Shown here: positions 40,479 to 52,972 of the stretch, one piece after another
Layout: each line of letters starts with the position of its first letter
Numbering within the stretch: the stretch's first letter is position 1
Source: Hypomesus transpacificus
Taxonomy: Eukaryota > Chordata > Actinopteri > Osmeriformes > Osmeridae
NCBI RefSeq assembly: GCF_021917145.1
Contig: NC_061068.1
Coordinates: 9,737,724-9,801,723 of the forward strand
Reading direction: 5' to 3'
DNA length: 64,000 bases
Position numbers and translations under genes: made by a program
The notes under the pieces: generated by a model
The model's database searches: none
What the model was told of the DNA's origin: nothing
Seen by the model: only the letters and a program-made list of their open reading frames with translations

Positions 40479-41890
40479 ATACAGAACTTGTGTTTTATGA
40501 CGTTGCGGTCTTCCTGAGCACATGGTGGTAGATTATGTATTGGAGGGTTTGGTTTAAGAAGCTTTGCTTTCATTATACGTATGTTCTTGTGTCCAGGAGT
40601 CTGTGGTGCTGCTGTGGTTTGACAGTTTAGAGGAGCAAATATGTCCTAATTATTCAAAAGTTGAAATAATTGTGCAGAATTTAATGTTACGTTAAGCAGA
40701 GAGGTAGAAATCATGATAGTGTCAGTGTTTTGATAAGATATTGTAGACAATTCTGCCCTTAAATTCATAGGATTAATGACAGTCCCTTGTACATTTCAGT
40801 CTTGTTTTGGGGTTTGATGACTTTGTACCTTCTTGGATATGATTTGAGGATGTTCATGTGCATCATATATTTGGATACTTTGTGCTTCCATTAACTGTGA
40901 AGTGGACGTTAGTGATGACTAGACATTTTAACTTTTAGCTGTTCAGTTTTTACTATGCTTTTACAAACTTTGTAATTAACTAATTTAGCCTCTGTATGAA
41001 TGAATTTGAAAACCATCCAGACCAAATTTAATCAAGCAGAATGACAATCTCAGGAGCAAAGTTCCAATCAACTGTTTCTCACTCCCTTGCCCTTCCTTTC
41101 CATCAAATGTTTCAGTTAATGCTTAGTGTTTTTGATTGCTGTTAAGGCTTGAAATGAATGTAGTCTCTCTTGGTGGACACACCAGTCCACAGTCTTTAGT
41201 CCACACCAGTTAGTGATTTGAATGTTCTTGTACAGTAGATTTGTCTCCTACACATCACATGATCATCTTTGATCTGGATAGTTTTATAGGAGATTTGTTT
41301 TATTTAATCATTTTCTTTAAATATATATTCTTTTTTTCTTTGTGCTCCTCTTTTATCCATTTGGCTGATTTGGGTTTGATTTTTTTTGTATGCTTTTTAT
41401 GCTTTTTTTAATTTATTGTAACTCTAGCATACCTTTTTATTTCTCTCTAGTTAGTTTCTTCTCCCCAAATTTGTGTGTAATAATTTGGGGTATGTATTAC
41501 TTTAGTTAAGACATGGCCTAAGTACTCTGCATTGCTGTTTTGGTAGCAGTTCAGTGTTATTGCTTTACTTTGGCCTGCTTTTTAAATTCGATTTTACATT
41601 CAGTAATGGCTAAACCATGAGCAGCTAGTGGTGTTGTGAATTTAAATGCACTAACCTTGTTTCAAAACATGATAACTGTTCTGTAAGTTGTAATCATTTA
41701 GACACATGCCTTATGGAAAGGTGTTGATTAGGATTGTTGATTTCTACAGGATTAGGGTTTTGATTTTCTTTTTGTTCAACTATTCAGCTCAAGCTGTGTA
41801 GAGATTTAGGTGACTTATAGGATGAGTGAACAAATGAGACACTGAATTATTGATCTATAGATGTTTGAACAAAAAAAAATGTTTAAAGAA

Positions 41891-41896
41891 AATAAA
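41891..41896 (+). promoter_or_regulatory. Polyadenylation signal of larp4
   Basis: AATAAA in a poly-A-rich context (gaaaataaagtaaac) about 2.9 kb after the stop. Confidence 0.55.
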
Positions 41897-42460
41897 GTAA
41901 ACTATCCTTGTTTTACCCCAAATGTGATTTGAGTCTCCTGTGCATGAATTTTAAACGTCTGTCTGCTTTGTAGGTTTCGTCCTGATCCTTTATTTGCGAT
42001 TGTGTGTGTGCATGTGTGCTCTCTCTAAATAATCATTATTCTGACCATGCCACAATTCCAGTGCCTTTATCTCAGTGTTGAACTTTCCTACTAAAAGAAA
42101 GTTAGTTGGATGAACACAATTCATGTAACTGAATAAAACAGGCTTGTTGGTTGTGAAATTGTGAGCACAAGGACTTTTAAAGACAAAATGGCATTTATGT
42201 ACATTTAGCTCTGGAGGCTATAATATGGCTTTAGAAAATGTGAGTTTGTTATGTGTGTATTTGCTTATGTGTAGTCGAATAAGTAGTAGATGTTTTAGCC
42301 TGACCTTATACTACTGTTTCAGATCATGATTGGCATCCCGCTTTATGAGAATTTCCAACGTGAACTGGGATGATGTGGTTTCAGAGTCTGGGGACTGTTG
42401 AATCATTGCAAAAATGTATTAAAATATAAATATATTTTTAACAACCTGTCTATGGTTTTG

Positions 42461-43907
42461 TACTTTACACATGAATAAGTACGTTTGGCGGTTTCAGTTT
42501 AACATATTACTTAAGGCAATGTGATGTGAGCTTCTTAAGATATATTTGAACCATTATAAGTACATTACAAGATGTGCGAGTGACAGGTTTGAGGGACCAT
42601 CTGTGGCAATATTGCGAACATTTGGGATTGCAATGCTTATTTTATTCCCTCTCACGATCACCTTCCTGTATTACATATTAAAACAAATTCACATACTTTA
42701 ATGAACCAGACACTAGTGTGAAGTCAATTCCAAAAAGAGAATAATCTCGTAAATATAGCATTGGTTTATGTAACCCACTGTTTACGTAATAATTTTCTCT
42801 AGTGGTCCTCTTACGTAAAAGATAGAAGGCCATTTTCACATCTCGCGCTATCTTGCTAAAACGCAGAGAGTCTGATTTCAGGCAAGGGAGAAGGGGAGAG
42901 GTAGCTAGCTTGGGATGTCGGGTGAGTTTGTAAACATTTCACTCCTTCAGTTACTGATGTAGTACAAAAAAAGCAGGTGCTATTTTGTTCCCTTCTGTAT
43001 CACATACAAGGTTATCTACACTATCTTGGAATAATAGTTTGAACAGTTAAACACGGATCAAGTGACATGGCACTAGTCTAGACTGGCAGCTAACGTTAGC
43101 TAGGAGTGCTGTGTGTAGCTAGCAAAGCCAGGACCCAGCCTACTAGGCTAGATACTTGGCTGTAATGTCTTTTATAAATCACAAATGTGTTAACTGGCAT
43201 TAGCTAGCTTCAGCTAGAGCTAGTTGTGTAGTTAGTTCCACTTATGCTTAGCTCATTTGCTGTTAAAGATAAGTCGCTAGTTTGCTGTGATCGCCATGTA
43301 CTGTACTCCAGTTGATAAGACAGTTGGCTAACATGGCAAGCTAGGTAGCTCTACTGCAGCCAAGGCAAGGTACTTCACTCGACCATGACATGTTTGTGAA
43401 CGGTGGTTGTTTACTATCAGCACATAGCAGGCAAGCCAACTAACAATCCTTGTCCTGTCAGATGGCTAGCTAGCTAGCGTAGGTACCTGGGTAGCTTGTG
43501 ATGTCCACCCTGGCCTGTCTAACATTACAGCCAACCAGATAGTAGTAGACAGACAGCATGCTACTACTAGCTTGCTGCTCCATTCAGCTAGCTCATTCTA
43601 GCTAAGTCAGTGTCTAGCCAGTTGTTGTTCTTGACTGTTGGTCAGCGGCCCGTTTAACTGCTCCTTGTTGACAGTCAGCGGAAGATAGTGAGACGAAATT
43701 AGAAAATATTTTCCATCGCCATGTCTGTAAACATGGGCGTATTTTTCTATAGCTAGCTTGATAGTAGTGTTGGCTAGGCTAATTGTTGTAGCGTGTTTTT
43801 TCCTGTGAATATTTTAGAACATTTAATTTACTATCAACATGTGGAAATTAATGCACAACAGCAGAATTGTTTTTATATTCATCGTCCTTCTCTTGTATGG
43901 GTTGCAG
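42461..43907 (+). other. atf7 promoter, probable 5' UTR exon and intron 1
   Basis: A probable non-coding first exon ends at 42921 with a g|gtgagt donor; its 5' end is near 42840. The intron to 43907 is packed with GCTAG/CTAGC motifs. No coding exon is found here. Confidence 0.5.
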
Positions 43908-43921
43908 TATCTTCGTGTGAA

Positions 43922-46900
43922 ATGGGGGACGATCGACCTTTTGTGTGCACAGCCCCTGGCTGTGGCCAGGTATGATCCAGTAAATTTGAGTTAAATCCTT
44001 CCTACACCAATATTAGGTAAATTAAGCCTAATTTATGTTGTTCTCTCTACAGAGGTTTACTAATGAGGACCATCTTTCAGTCCACAAACACAAGCACGAA
44101 ATGACCCTCAAGTTTGGTCCTGCCCGAACTGATTCTGTCATCATTGCAGGTTCATGTTTTTTTTAATGTCCAGCAAATTGTATATTGAACTTTGTCTGAT
44201 TACAAGTGGTTGCTTACTGTTTTGCTAAAATTATGTATAGAACAAGCTTGATCCATTGCTAAATTATTTTTCAACTTCATCATGTAAGACTCCTTAACCA
44301 GTGTATTTTCCTTACCCCAGACCAGACACCCACACCCACTCGCTTCCTGAAGAACTGTGAAGAGGTCGGACTGTTCAATGAACTCGCCAGCTCATTTGAG
44401 CAAGAGTTTCGGAAAGCCCATGAGGACGACCAGAGGTCTAAAAACCCGGTAAGGGCAAGGCAGAGCTGAATCTAGTGGCCAGAAGGTCATGGACACTTCT
44501 GATACAGTATTGAGACTCAGTTTTCCTTCTGTTGTAGCTTCCTGCCCCTCAGGTTCCACCTCTGCAGACACCATCTGAGGTGAAGGAAGAAGATGATGGG
44601 CCACTAGAAGTTGACTCCTCCCCTCCAGGAAGTCCTGACTCTACCTCCAGTATGTCAGACAGCAGCAAAGAGCCAATGGTGAGAGGGAAAGTATGACACC
44701 TGGACGTGGGCTGGGGTCCCGTGTGGGCAAATAATTTTGCCTGACTTTTCCCTTGTTCAGCACCATCAGTTGCAGGCTGCAGCTTGACATTTGCTGACTT
44801 TGCAAGACATTATAACCATGCAGCTCTTTAGAAGGCAGTTAGTGCTGCTCCACTATTGCCACAAAACCAATGGTGTGCTAGATCAAGTTGTTTCACATCT
44901 AAAATGCCACCACTCTACTTTTGTCTGACTTGAGACTGCGTGAGGTAGACCTGGATCACTTGTGTGGTTGTGTGTGAAGATTGCTGTCATCCTAAACAAT
45001 TATCTACTCTGTTTTTCCTTTTGTCAAATTTGCATGGTTATTGTACAACATACAATTGATATGGATGTCTATTTCTACATGCCAACAGGAGACTCCCCCA
45101 AAGCCAGTGGTGAGCTCTGCCCCCACTCCAACTATTGTGCGTCCAGGTTCACTTCCTCTTCACCTTGGTTATGACCCCCTGCACCCCACTCTACCATCTC
45201 CAACGTCTGTCATCACACAAACTCCGCCTTCCAACAGACAACTAAGGTACATTTCACCCTACATCCTATGCTGTCACTAATCTAAAACTTCTAACATATC
45301 ATATGTAGCAGTCCTAACATAGTATTCCAAAGTAGCTGGATTTGGGGTGTTTTCGATTTGGTTGTCTTCGTCTTTCTCGTTGATGTTACAAGTCATCAAC
45401 CTTCTGTAAACAGTTCTCCAACAGGCTCCTTCCCTCTGGTAATGCACCTCCCAAATGGACAGACGGTCCCTTTGCTTCCCAGTCCAGTGCAGATGCCCTC
45501 CGTCATATCTGTGAGTGCTTGTATTAACAGATGAACGCATTGACATTCCTACTCATGCGTTTCTCAAACGGTCAATCATCTACTTGGATGTTCACCTATG
45601 TGTCTCATGTACATTGTAGCTGGCCAGACCGCTGAACATGGTTCCTAACATCCCTGGGATTCCTGGCCCACCGATAAGTGGCACCAGTAGTGGCTCCTCG
45701 TCCCCATCTGGGTACAGTCTGCACTCTGATGCCAAAATGGTGAGAGACGCTTGCATGTACACATGCACATTAACACACTGTACTGGCAATCTTTCTCTTT
45801 CTTTCTTCTCACACACACACACACAGTCATCCACCCCTACACACACACACACACACACACAGAGTTAAGGGCAAGATGTCCCATAGCACGGGCTGCCATC
45901 AGACTACTGAGGTGTCCAGTAGGCAGGTGGTTGACTGGCGTCTGGGGTCTGTCTGTCCCTGTAGCGACTGAAGGCAGCGCTGACCCAGCAGAACGGGGCT
46001 GGTGGGGGGACTGGGTCCAGCCCTGCTGTTCCTCAGAGACACGAACACAGCCAGCAGCCCAATCAGCACTCTGATGCACCCTCCCCTGCCCAGCCTCAGG
46101 TAACACATATGCCTAAAGAGGTCCAACTCAGGGTCAGCAAGCAGTAAGGCTAGAAAGGCACTTGATAAATCTGATCCTCAATATACCTCCATCCCTCTGT
46201 GCCACCACACTCTTTTTCGAATGCTCTTCTTAAACAACGGCAAGAGCACCGTCTTTCTTATCAATTTGTCGATGACACACAGAGACATGGCTTCAGAGCG
46301 GTACGAGTATAACCTCTCCCTCCCCCCTCCCACCAGGTGTCTCCTGCTCAGCCAACGGGAGGCCGGCGGCGAAGGGGGGCGGAGACGGATCCCGATGAGA
46401 GGAGGCAGCGGTTCCTTGAGAGGAACAGAGCAGCAGCCTCACGCTGCCGACAGAAGCGGAAGGTCTGGGTCTGCTCCTTGGAGAAGAAGGCTGAGGACCT
46501 GGCCAACATGAATGTCTCTCTCACTGTGAGTCACCACCACATTTCTTGACTCGCACTCCAAAACCTTTCAGACTCCCTTCCGACTCCCTCCCACCACCGC
46601 ACAAGAAACAATCCAACATTGTTGGCGAAAGTACTTCCATCATGACACTTTTGCATAGTAGACCCTGGCAAAAAGAGCTGTAGCAAATGTTTGTTCCCAC
46701 AGATGTTTGTGTGAGTTGTACAGCTTGTCTGAGGTGACGTTTTCTGATGGTGTGTGCCATGTCTTTTAGAATGAAGTGGGTTTGCTGAGGAACGAGGTGA
46801 CCCAACTGAAGCAGCTTCTTCTGGCTCACAAAGACTGTCCTGTCACTGCCATGCAGAAAAAGGCTGCTTATCTCGGTAAACACAGAGAATACACCTGCCA

Positions 46901-47311
46901 ATCACTCATTCTTCTATAATCCACTCATCCTATATAATCTAGTTGTCTTTTCACCCTCTCATCCTTCTTTTCATTCTTCCATGGATCTGTCGACCAATAG
47001 CCTCCAACTCATTCATCTAATCTATTGCCCGCTCACTCACCTCTCTTTAAGGGTGAATGTTTCTCTCTCTGTCTGTAGCTGCAGGGGGAGAGGAGAGTTC
47101 CAGGGACCCGTCTGAGGCCACAGGCTCTCCCGCAGCAGTCATCCAGCATGGGCCCTCCACCCCCGCCCCCGCCCTCAGCCCACGGGCTACCATCAACGGC
47201 CTGAGTGTCCGTGCTGCAGAGGCTGTTGCCATGTCAGTCTTGGCTGGAATGGGTGCGGGCCAGCCGGGTGGGGTTGTCATGGCTACACAGTCTCAGCCAA
47301 CCCCCAGATGA
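43922..47311 (+). CDS. atf7: Activating transcription factor 7 (bZIP), 11 coding exons
   Basis: Nuclear stress-responsive ATF2-family factor that binds CRE/AP-1 sites as homo- or heterodimer. Coding exons: 43922-43969 (exon begins at 43908), 44053-44149, 44321-44448, 44538-44678, 45089-45246, 45414-45510, 45620-45739, 45965-46099, 46337-46525, 46770-46875, 47079-47311; about 483 aa, the usual size. The start MGDDRPFVCTAPGCGQ leads into a C2H2 finger with spacing C-x4-C-x12-H-x3-H. The transactivation segment keeps the MAPK-target motif TPTPTRFL and NCEEVGLFNELASSFE. The basic region contains RQRFLERNRAAASRCRQKRK and the leucine zipper follows, with LLRNEVTQLKQLLLAHKDCP. The middle part (GSLPLHLGYDPLHPTLPSP) and the C-terminal NGLSVRAAEAVA match ATF7 rather than ATF2 or CREB5. 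Confidence 0.95.
45811..45862. repeat. (CA)n microsatellites in atf7 intron
   Basis: Two CA runs split by cagtcatccacccct. Confidence 0.85.
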
Positions 47312-47369
47312 TGTGCAGGCACAGGGAGTCAATAAGAACTTATTTGGCTTTTGGAAGCTGGACTGGGAC

Positions 47370-47404
<35 letters not shown>

Positions 47405-49389
47405 AGTGAGAGAACAATAGGGACCTGATCTAAGTCTGATATCCCATTTGTTGTTGATAGTACCCCCTAGACTCACCCTTTACCCCATCTAATCATTTTC
47501 GGATGACCTTTGACCCAGGCCTGTTAGGAGAGGGTGCCAGGATTAAGTGGTGGACCACTTATCATAGCCACAGACTGAGACGTGCCGCGTTGCCATCCTC
47601 CATTCTCTCCTACTGCCCCCCCACACCCGCAGTCACTGAACAGACTAGTAGTGAAGCTGCCTCAGTCCCCTCATCTCTGACAGAGCCCTGCTTGGAGACT
47701 GAAGCGCTGTCATCGCTTGGGAACAGTACTGTACGAGTGTATATAGTTAACAACTAGCCTCTTACATTTATACCCACGCACACAAAATGTAATTGACTCT
47801 CCACCCCAAAACACACAGGCACTCTTAAACTCAGTTATGATTGTTTTAGCCCATTTCCCACCTTTTCTATCTACTTCTCCCATATTGAGTTGTTCTTCCT
47901 TGAGTTGTGCAGCTATCGGTTAACAATCCTTGATACACAGAACACCCCTTTTACACATGTTTAGGGCTGGATAAGTATGAGCTATTGTGAGATACGTGCA
48001 TATATTTTTCCTTTGTCAATGTGTGAGCCAAAGTTACACTGCAATGTCTGGCCTTTTTAACCTCTTTGGAAGTGATGTCATAATTATGCATTTTGACAAT
48101 GTGTATGAATCCCTAATTGACTGCATGGATTAGTGGACACTGATGAATACCACTGTTTGCTTGTGTCTGGTCATATTCTTTCTGTTTAACGGTCTGCCGG
48201 TCTGTCACTCTGGAGTGATGTCTATTGATTGATGCAAACACCAACCTTGTTTTTTTATTATGTGAGGATTCTTTCCTCTTCTGTCCTAATGTAACAAACT
48301 TGAAATGGTTAGTTTTAGATTCTACTTTACATAGTAAAATCAACAAATTCATTCTGTTATAAAATTATTGACCAAGGCTAAACTAAGTTGAGGAAAAAGT
48401 AGTGCAATATATTTTTATATTTGAATCTATCAATATCCATGTTCCTGCATTTACTGAAATGTATGTATAGAAGTAATTAGCTTAAGCTTCGTATTCAGTT
48501 GCTAACTAATGACATTTAGATGATCAGAGGAAATGTAAACATGATGTATTCTAGTGACATTTGTGGTTAGAGGATATCTACAGGGAATTCTACATGCCCT
48601 TGTCTTGGGTGCTCTGTATCAGTTCAACTCTATTTCATGGAGTATATCAGTAAAGTCACTTCCTTTGAATATTTTAATTCATGAAATGCAGTGATGTGTT
48701 TGTGTTTTATACCACATCTATATTGCTTTGAGGAGTATCATATTGTTTATTTCTCCTTGTAAACTTTTTTTTTTGTAAGTCATTGTGAATGTTCATTTAG
48801 TTCTTTTCTGTCGGTTACGCTTCTAGGATCATGTTTCACCATTTTCCTTTCATTTGTCAAGAATCCTTTCATCTTTACTCAGAGAACCCCAGATGTTGAG
48901 TTCTACAATGAAGCAGAATTGGTTTCTACAGATACATAAATGTTTGCTTTTTTATAATTCCACCTCAAGGCAGGTGCAATCAACTGTATAGTCTCAAATA
49001 ATGAATAAACTCGGGCAAATAAATAAGTTAATTGAGAAAACTAGGGTGATACATTTTTTTTATGCTTTGGAAAACTATCATTGTACAATTGGTGAATTTG
49101 TATCGATTGTATTTCTGTTACCACAGCCATATTAGTTACCACACAGTTGCCACCAGAGGGAGCATAAAGTCTACTGTATTCAATGACCCAGTCAGAACAA
49201 TTAACATCAGACATGGTCATGTGACAGATTCCTTTGGTGAGTTGTTCATCTCCCACAGTTATGGCGGTGTCGGGGAGTAGGAAAGATGGGAAACAATCCA
49301 CTTCTTGATTTGTATCTTTGTCGTTGGCTTTGAGACGTGTCATCACTTTTCCCCTCGTTGCAATAAATATTTGTGTTATTCATCCAACG
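47312..49389 (+). other. atf7 3' UTR and dip2b promoter region
   Basis: The atf7 3' UTR (with a (GT)n run at 47373-47402) extends about 1.7 kb to an AATAAA at 49004. The remaining 380 bp run to the dip2b ATG at 49390. ORFs in this stretch are short and unrecognisable. Confidence 0.55.
49004..49009 (+). promoter_or_regulatory. Polyadenylation signal of atf7
   Basis: AATAAA in an A/T-rich context about 1.7 kb after the stop, with a further aaataaa about 10 bp downstream. Confidence 0.55.
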
Positions 49390-50278
49390 ATGGCGGACCG
49401 AGGCGCGGACATGTCGGCGCTACCTAAGGAGGTCAGGGACCAGTTGGCGGAGTTGGATTTGGAGCTCTCCGAAGGTAAGGTTATCATATAATCAACACAG
49501 AGAAGAAAATCCAGATATCAAAACTGCGTTTGCGTTCCATAGCCTGGTAACGCTCTTGTAGTGTCCCGCTTATAAACAGCTACAAACACCGTCCCGCGGC
49601 AGTGATGAGGGGACTGCAGTAGACCCACAGTACAGTATTATAGCCTCCACTGGAGAGACTCCCTCGTTGTGGCTGTTCGCTGAGATGAAAACACTGACCT
49701 CCTTTTTTTTCTGTAATTTTGATTATCAGATGTATAGGCATAATGAAGATGAGTCTCAATTTTGGACTGCTATTTTTACCATCTTATACATCCGGTATAG
49801 TTGTGTAAGTTATACTAAAATACCAGGTGATTTACTGAATGTGGATGATGGGCTACTTGGAAGGTTTTGTTAAATTCGTATAAAAGTAGCGTGTATTTAG
49901 CTGAGTTATCAAGCGTGGTGTGTTACTTATTCTGAAGACTTTGTTCGAACAGCCCCCATTTAAAACACCAAAGAGCGATCCGGTAGCTACTGTACGGCTT
50001 CTCTCCTGTCAAGGAAAATGGGTCAAGTTTCTTTCTTATCACTGTGATATTGATGTTAGTTCCCTGTCATCCTTCTGGGGAAAATATGCTTTAATTTTTT
50101 ACTTTTTATATAGGCCTACCAAAACGTGTGCAGATGCAGTTTGATGAACGCCTATAATATTAAAAGAAAGTGAATCTTCTGGTGTTATGCAAGTCTTCTG
50201 GGTGAATCACAGTATGGCTGGAGCTGTGCCGGACGATCCCCTGAGCCTGGGGGTGGATGAGTAATATTATGTTTTGTT

Positions 50279-50350
<72 letters not shown>

Positions 50351-52420
50351 GTGAATGTATGGCTGTTTAGTCACTAGCATCTGTGATCGATTCTCGTCCT
50401 CTCTATTGAGCCTACATTGAGTGATGTAGTTCCATTCACACCCTGCCTCTTCTCAGCTTACACCTGAAACTCAGGTGGCAAACACACTTAGGTCTACCTG
50501 ATACTGCCATCTCTGTGACACATGAGACACGCTCTTTTGTTACCAAATACTATCAGCCTGAAGAGCTTAGATTGTATATTTCTATAGTTTCAACTGCATA
50601 ATGTCAATATGCTACTGCAGTACTACTCGCCAACAACTTGACTGAACAGCCATAGGACATGCTAGTGGGTAGAAGGCACCATAGGTGTCCTATAACATGA
50701 GTGGAACAGGTGCCCTTTGAGACTGGCCTATCCTCTGCACACTGCCAAACACACACTTGCACAGTGGCTGCTTTGAGCTGTTAAACTTGCTCCTTGTCTT
50801 TATTATCGCAAGAAAATACATATTGAAGTCGTTTTACGAGTCATGCATGAACGTGTGCAGTGGATTGTTCTGAGGCACCACAGAGCTCATGTGAACACTG
50901 GGAGCCTAACCCTCGACCCACTCTTTCCTCAGCCTAGATGAGTTTGTGTCCTGGTTTATAATAGAGAGCAATTACCAATGTGATAATGAGCATTGAGAGA
51001 GGTGAGAAGAGGGTGAGGGGAGAAAAGTGGAGAGGGGAGGCGTGGATGGAAGAGACATGGGAGAGAGATGATTGGATGGTGGAGAGAGGGATCGAAAAAT
51101 AGGACAACACTGTTTTGTGTATGATGTTCTATTCATCTATACATTTGATGAATCGAAATGAATCTAAATATAAAAAAATGTTCTGCATTGCAGAAAGTTT
51201 TCAATTGCTGCTTTAATCCTATGTTAGGCTCCTGGCGTCACATGCCAGTGTCATTCTTATATTCTCGATTTATCCGACATTGTATTGGACAGAGAACTTG
51301 CGTCTTCACAGCCTTTCATCCCAGAGCTAACCCTGCTGCACCATTTTGTGGCACCATGGCATTTAACACCACTGATTGATTCACTGTACAGCCATGTAGC
51401 CTACAAGATGACCAGATGGTCTGACTGAGGCAGACATGATTGTAGTTTACTAGGGCAGCAATATTTGTAGTTAAGCCAGGCTGCTCATCCTGCTTAGGAG
51501 TAGTTTGAAGGGTAGAGTTACGTATATGTCAGTTGGTGCTCTGTGACTCAACAGTAATGTTAGCCTTCGAGGGCAACCGTCAGTCTGTTGGCTTTCAGAG
51601 CTGAAAAGAAAGTCAAGGAGGAGGAGGAATAGGAGAACTGTACAACTCATGTAGGTCTATTGCACAACATTGTTTTTCAGTACTATGTTGATCTGTTAGG
51701 AGACCCTTCAGGACAGTGTGTAGTGAAGACAGGCCAGTGGATACTCCTATGTGACAATGGTCACCTTATTGCTATTGTGTTGTGTTAAATATGTAATCAG
51801 CTTATTAGCAGTGGCAGTTTGTGTGGGTACACCATGAAGTTGAACCTCTGTGACTTTAAGGCCACAATGGAGACCATTCAGAGGGTAAAAGGTACAATGA
51901 TTGTGAGGCTGGAATTAGTCTGGACTCAACTGGAGGGTGTCTGGGTATTTGTTTTTCATTGTGAACATAAATCAAACAAGCACATTCTCTGTCCCTCCTG
52001 GCCTTGCCTGGCCTGGCCTGTGTGTTAGCCCCAGTGTGGTGAGGGACTCCCTCTCTGGGTGGGGTTATGCAGCCTAAGTGCTGTACTGCCCTGATAAGGA
52101 GTGGGAGTGGATGTGTGTCCCCCTCCAGCTCTTCTGCAGGCCCTGGCTCCGTTTCACCCCACTGTGGGCTCAGGTGACTAGGGTCCACTCCGCTGTGTGT
52201 TTATGTTACTGTGGGAGGAGAGGCAGCTCTGCAGCCTGTTTGATGCTGTTCAGAGGGGAGACCAGAGAGAGAGAGAGAGAGAGAGAGGGAGGGAGGGGGA
52301 GAGAGAGAGAGAGATTACAGCCCTGCCTGCGTCTCCCAATCTAGGTCACAGAGCATCAGGAGCCAACATGCCTGGCTCATTCAGCCTGTGAGTCACACTA
52401 GGCCAGTACTAGCTGCTGGG

Positions 52421-52474
<54 letters not shown>

Positions 52475-52937
52475 CTCTTTCTCTCTGTCACTACCTGCCA
52501 CTCACTCACATTATCTCATTCAATGTTCCTCTTTATCAACAAGGGAAGGAATGATGAGCCACACACACACACACACACGGCTGCTGTGGGAGGTTTTGTT
52601 GACTTCCTTGTTTCCATTTAAAAGATCATTAAGTGTAACAGCGGAGCTGTGCACTGATCTCCATCCAGACGTAAAGGCCCAGAGACTACATGAGGGACAA
52701 GGAAATCCAGATGTGTGTCAAGCACACTGCAGAGATGGCAGACGGCAGGCCGTCAGAGACGAACCCCGAGCAGAAGTGCTTGGTGTCTTTCAGAGGAGTT
52801 CTTTGTTTTGAAAAGGATGCTTTGTGTTATGTAACACCTTATGTGAATAGTCAATGGCCTCAAATTCACGAATGATACACGAGGGCCGGCACTCTGATTA
52901 CACGCACTGAGATCTGGAGCTGTCCTACATGATCCAT

Positions 52938-52972
<35 letters not shown>

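Larger units (their letters stand above)
38960..42460 (+). other. larp4 3' UTR and downstream AT-rich region
   Basis: About 3 kb of AT-rich, ORF-poor sequence follows the larp4 stop. AATAAA hexamers occur at 41891 and 42132, so the UTR may be about 2.9-3.2 kb long. It includes TTTTTTTAATTTATT-type U-rich runs near 41330-41420 and a SINE tail at 40431. No gene is supported on either strand. Confidence 0.6.
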
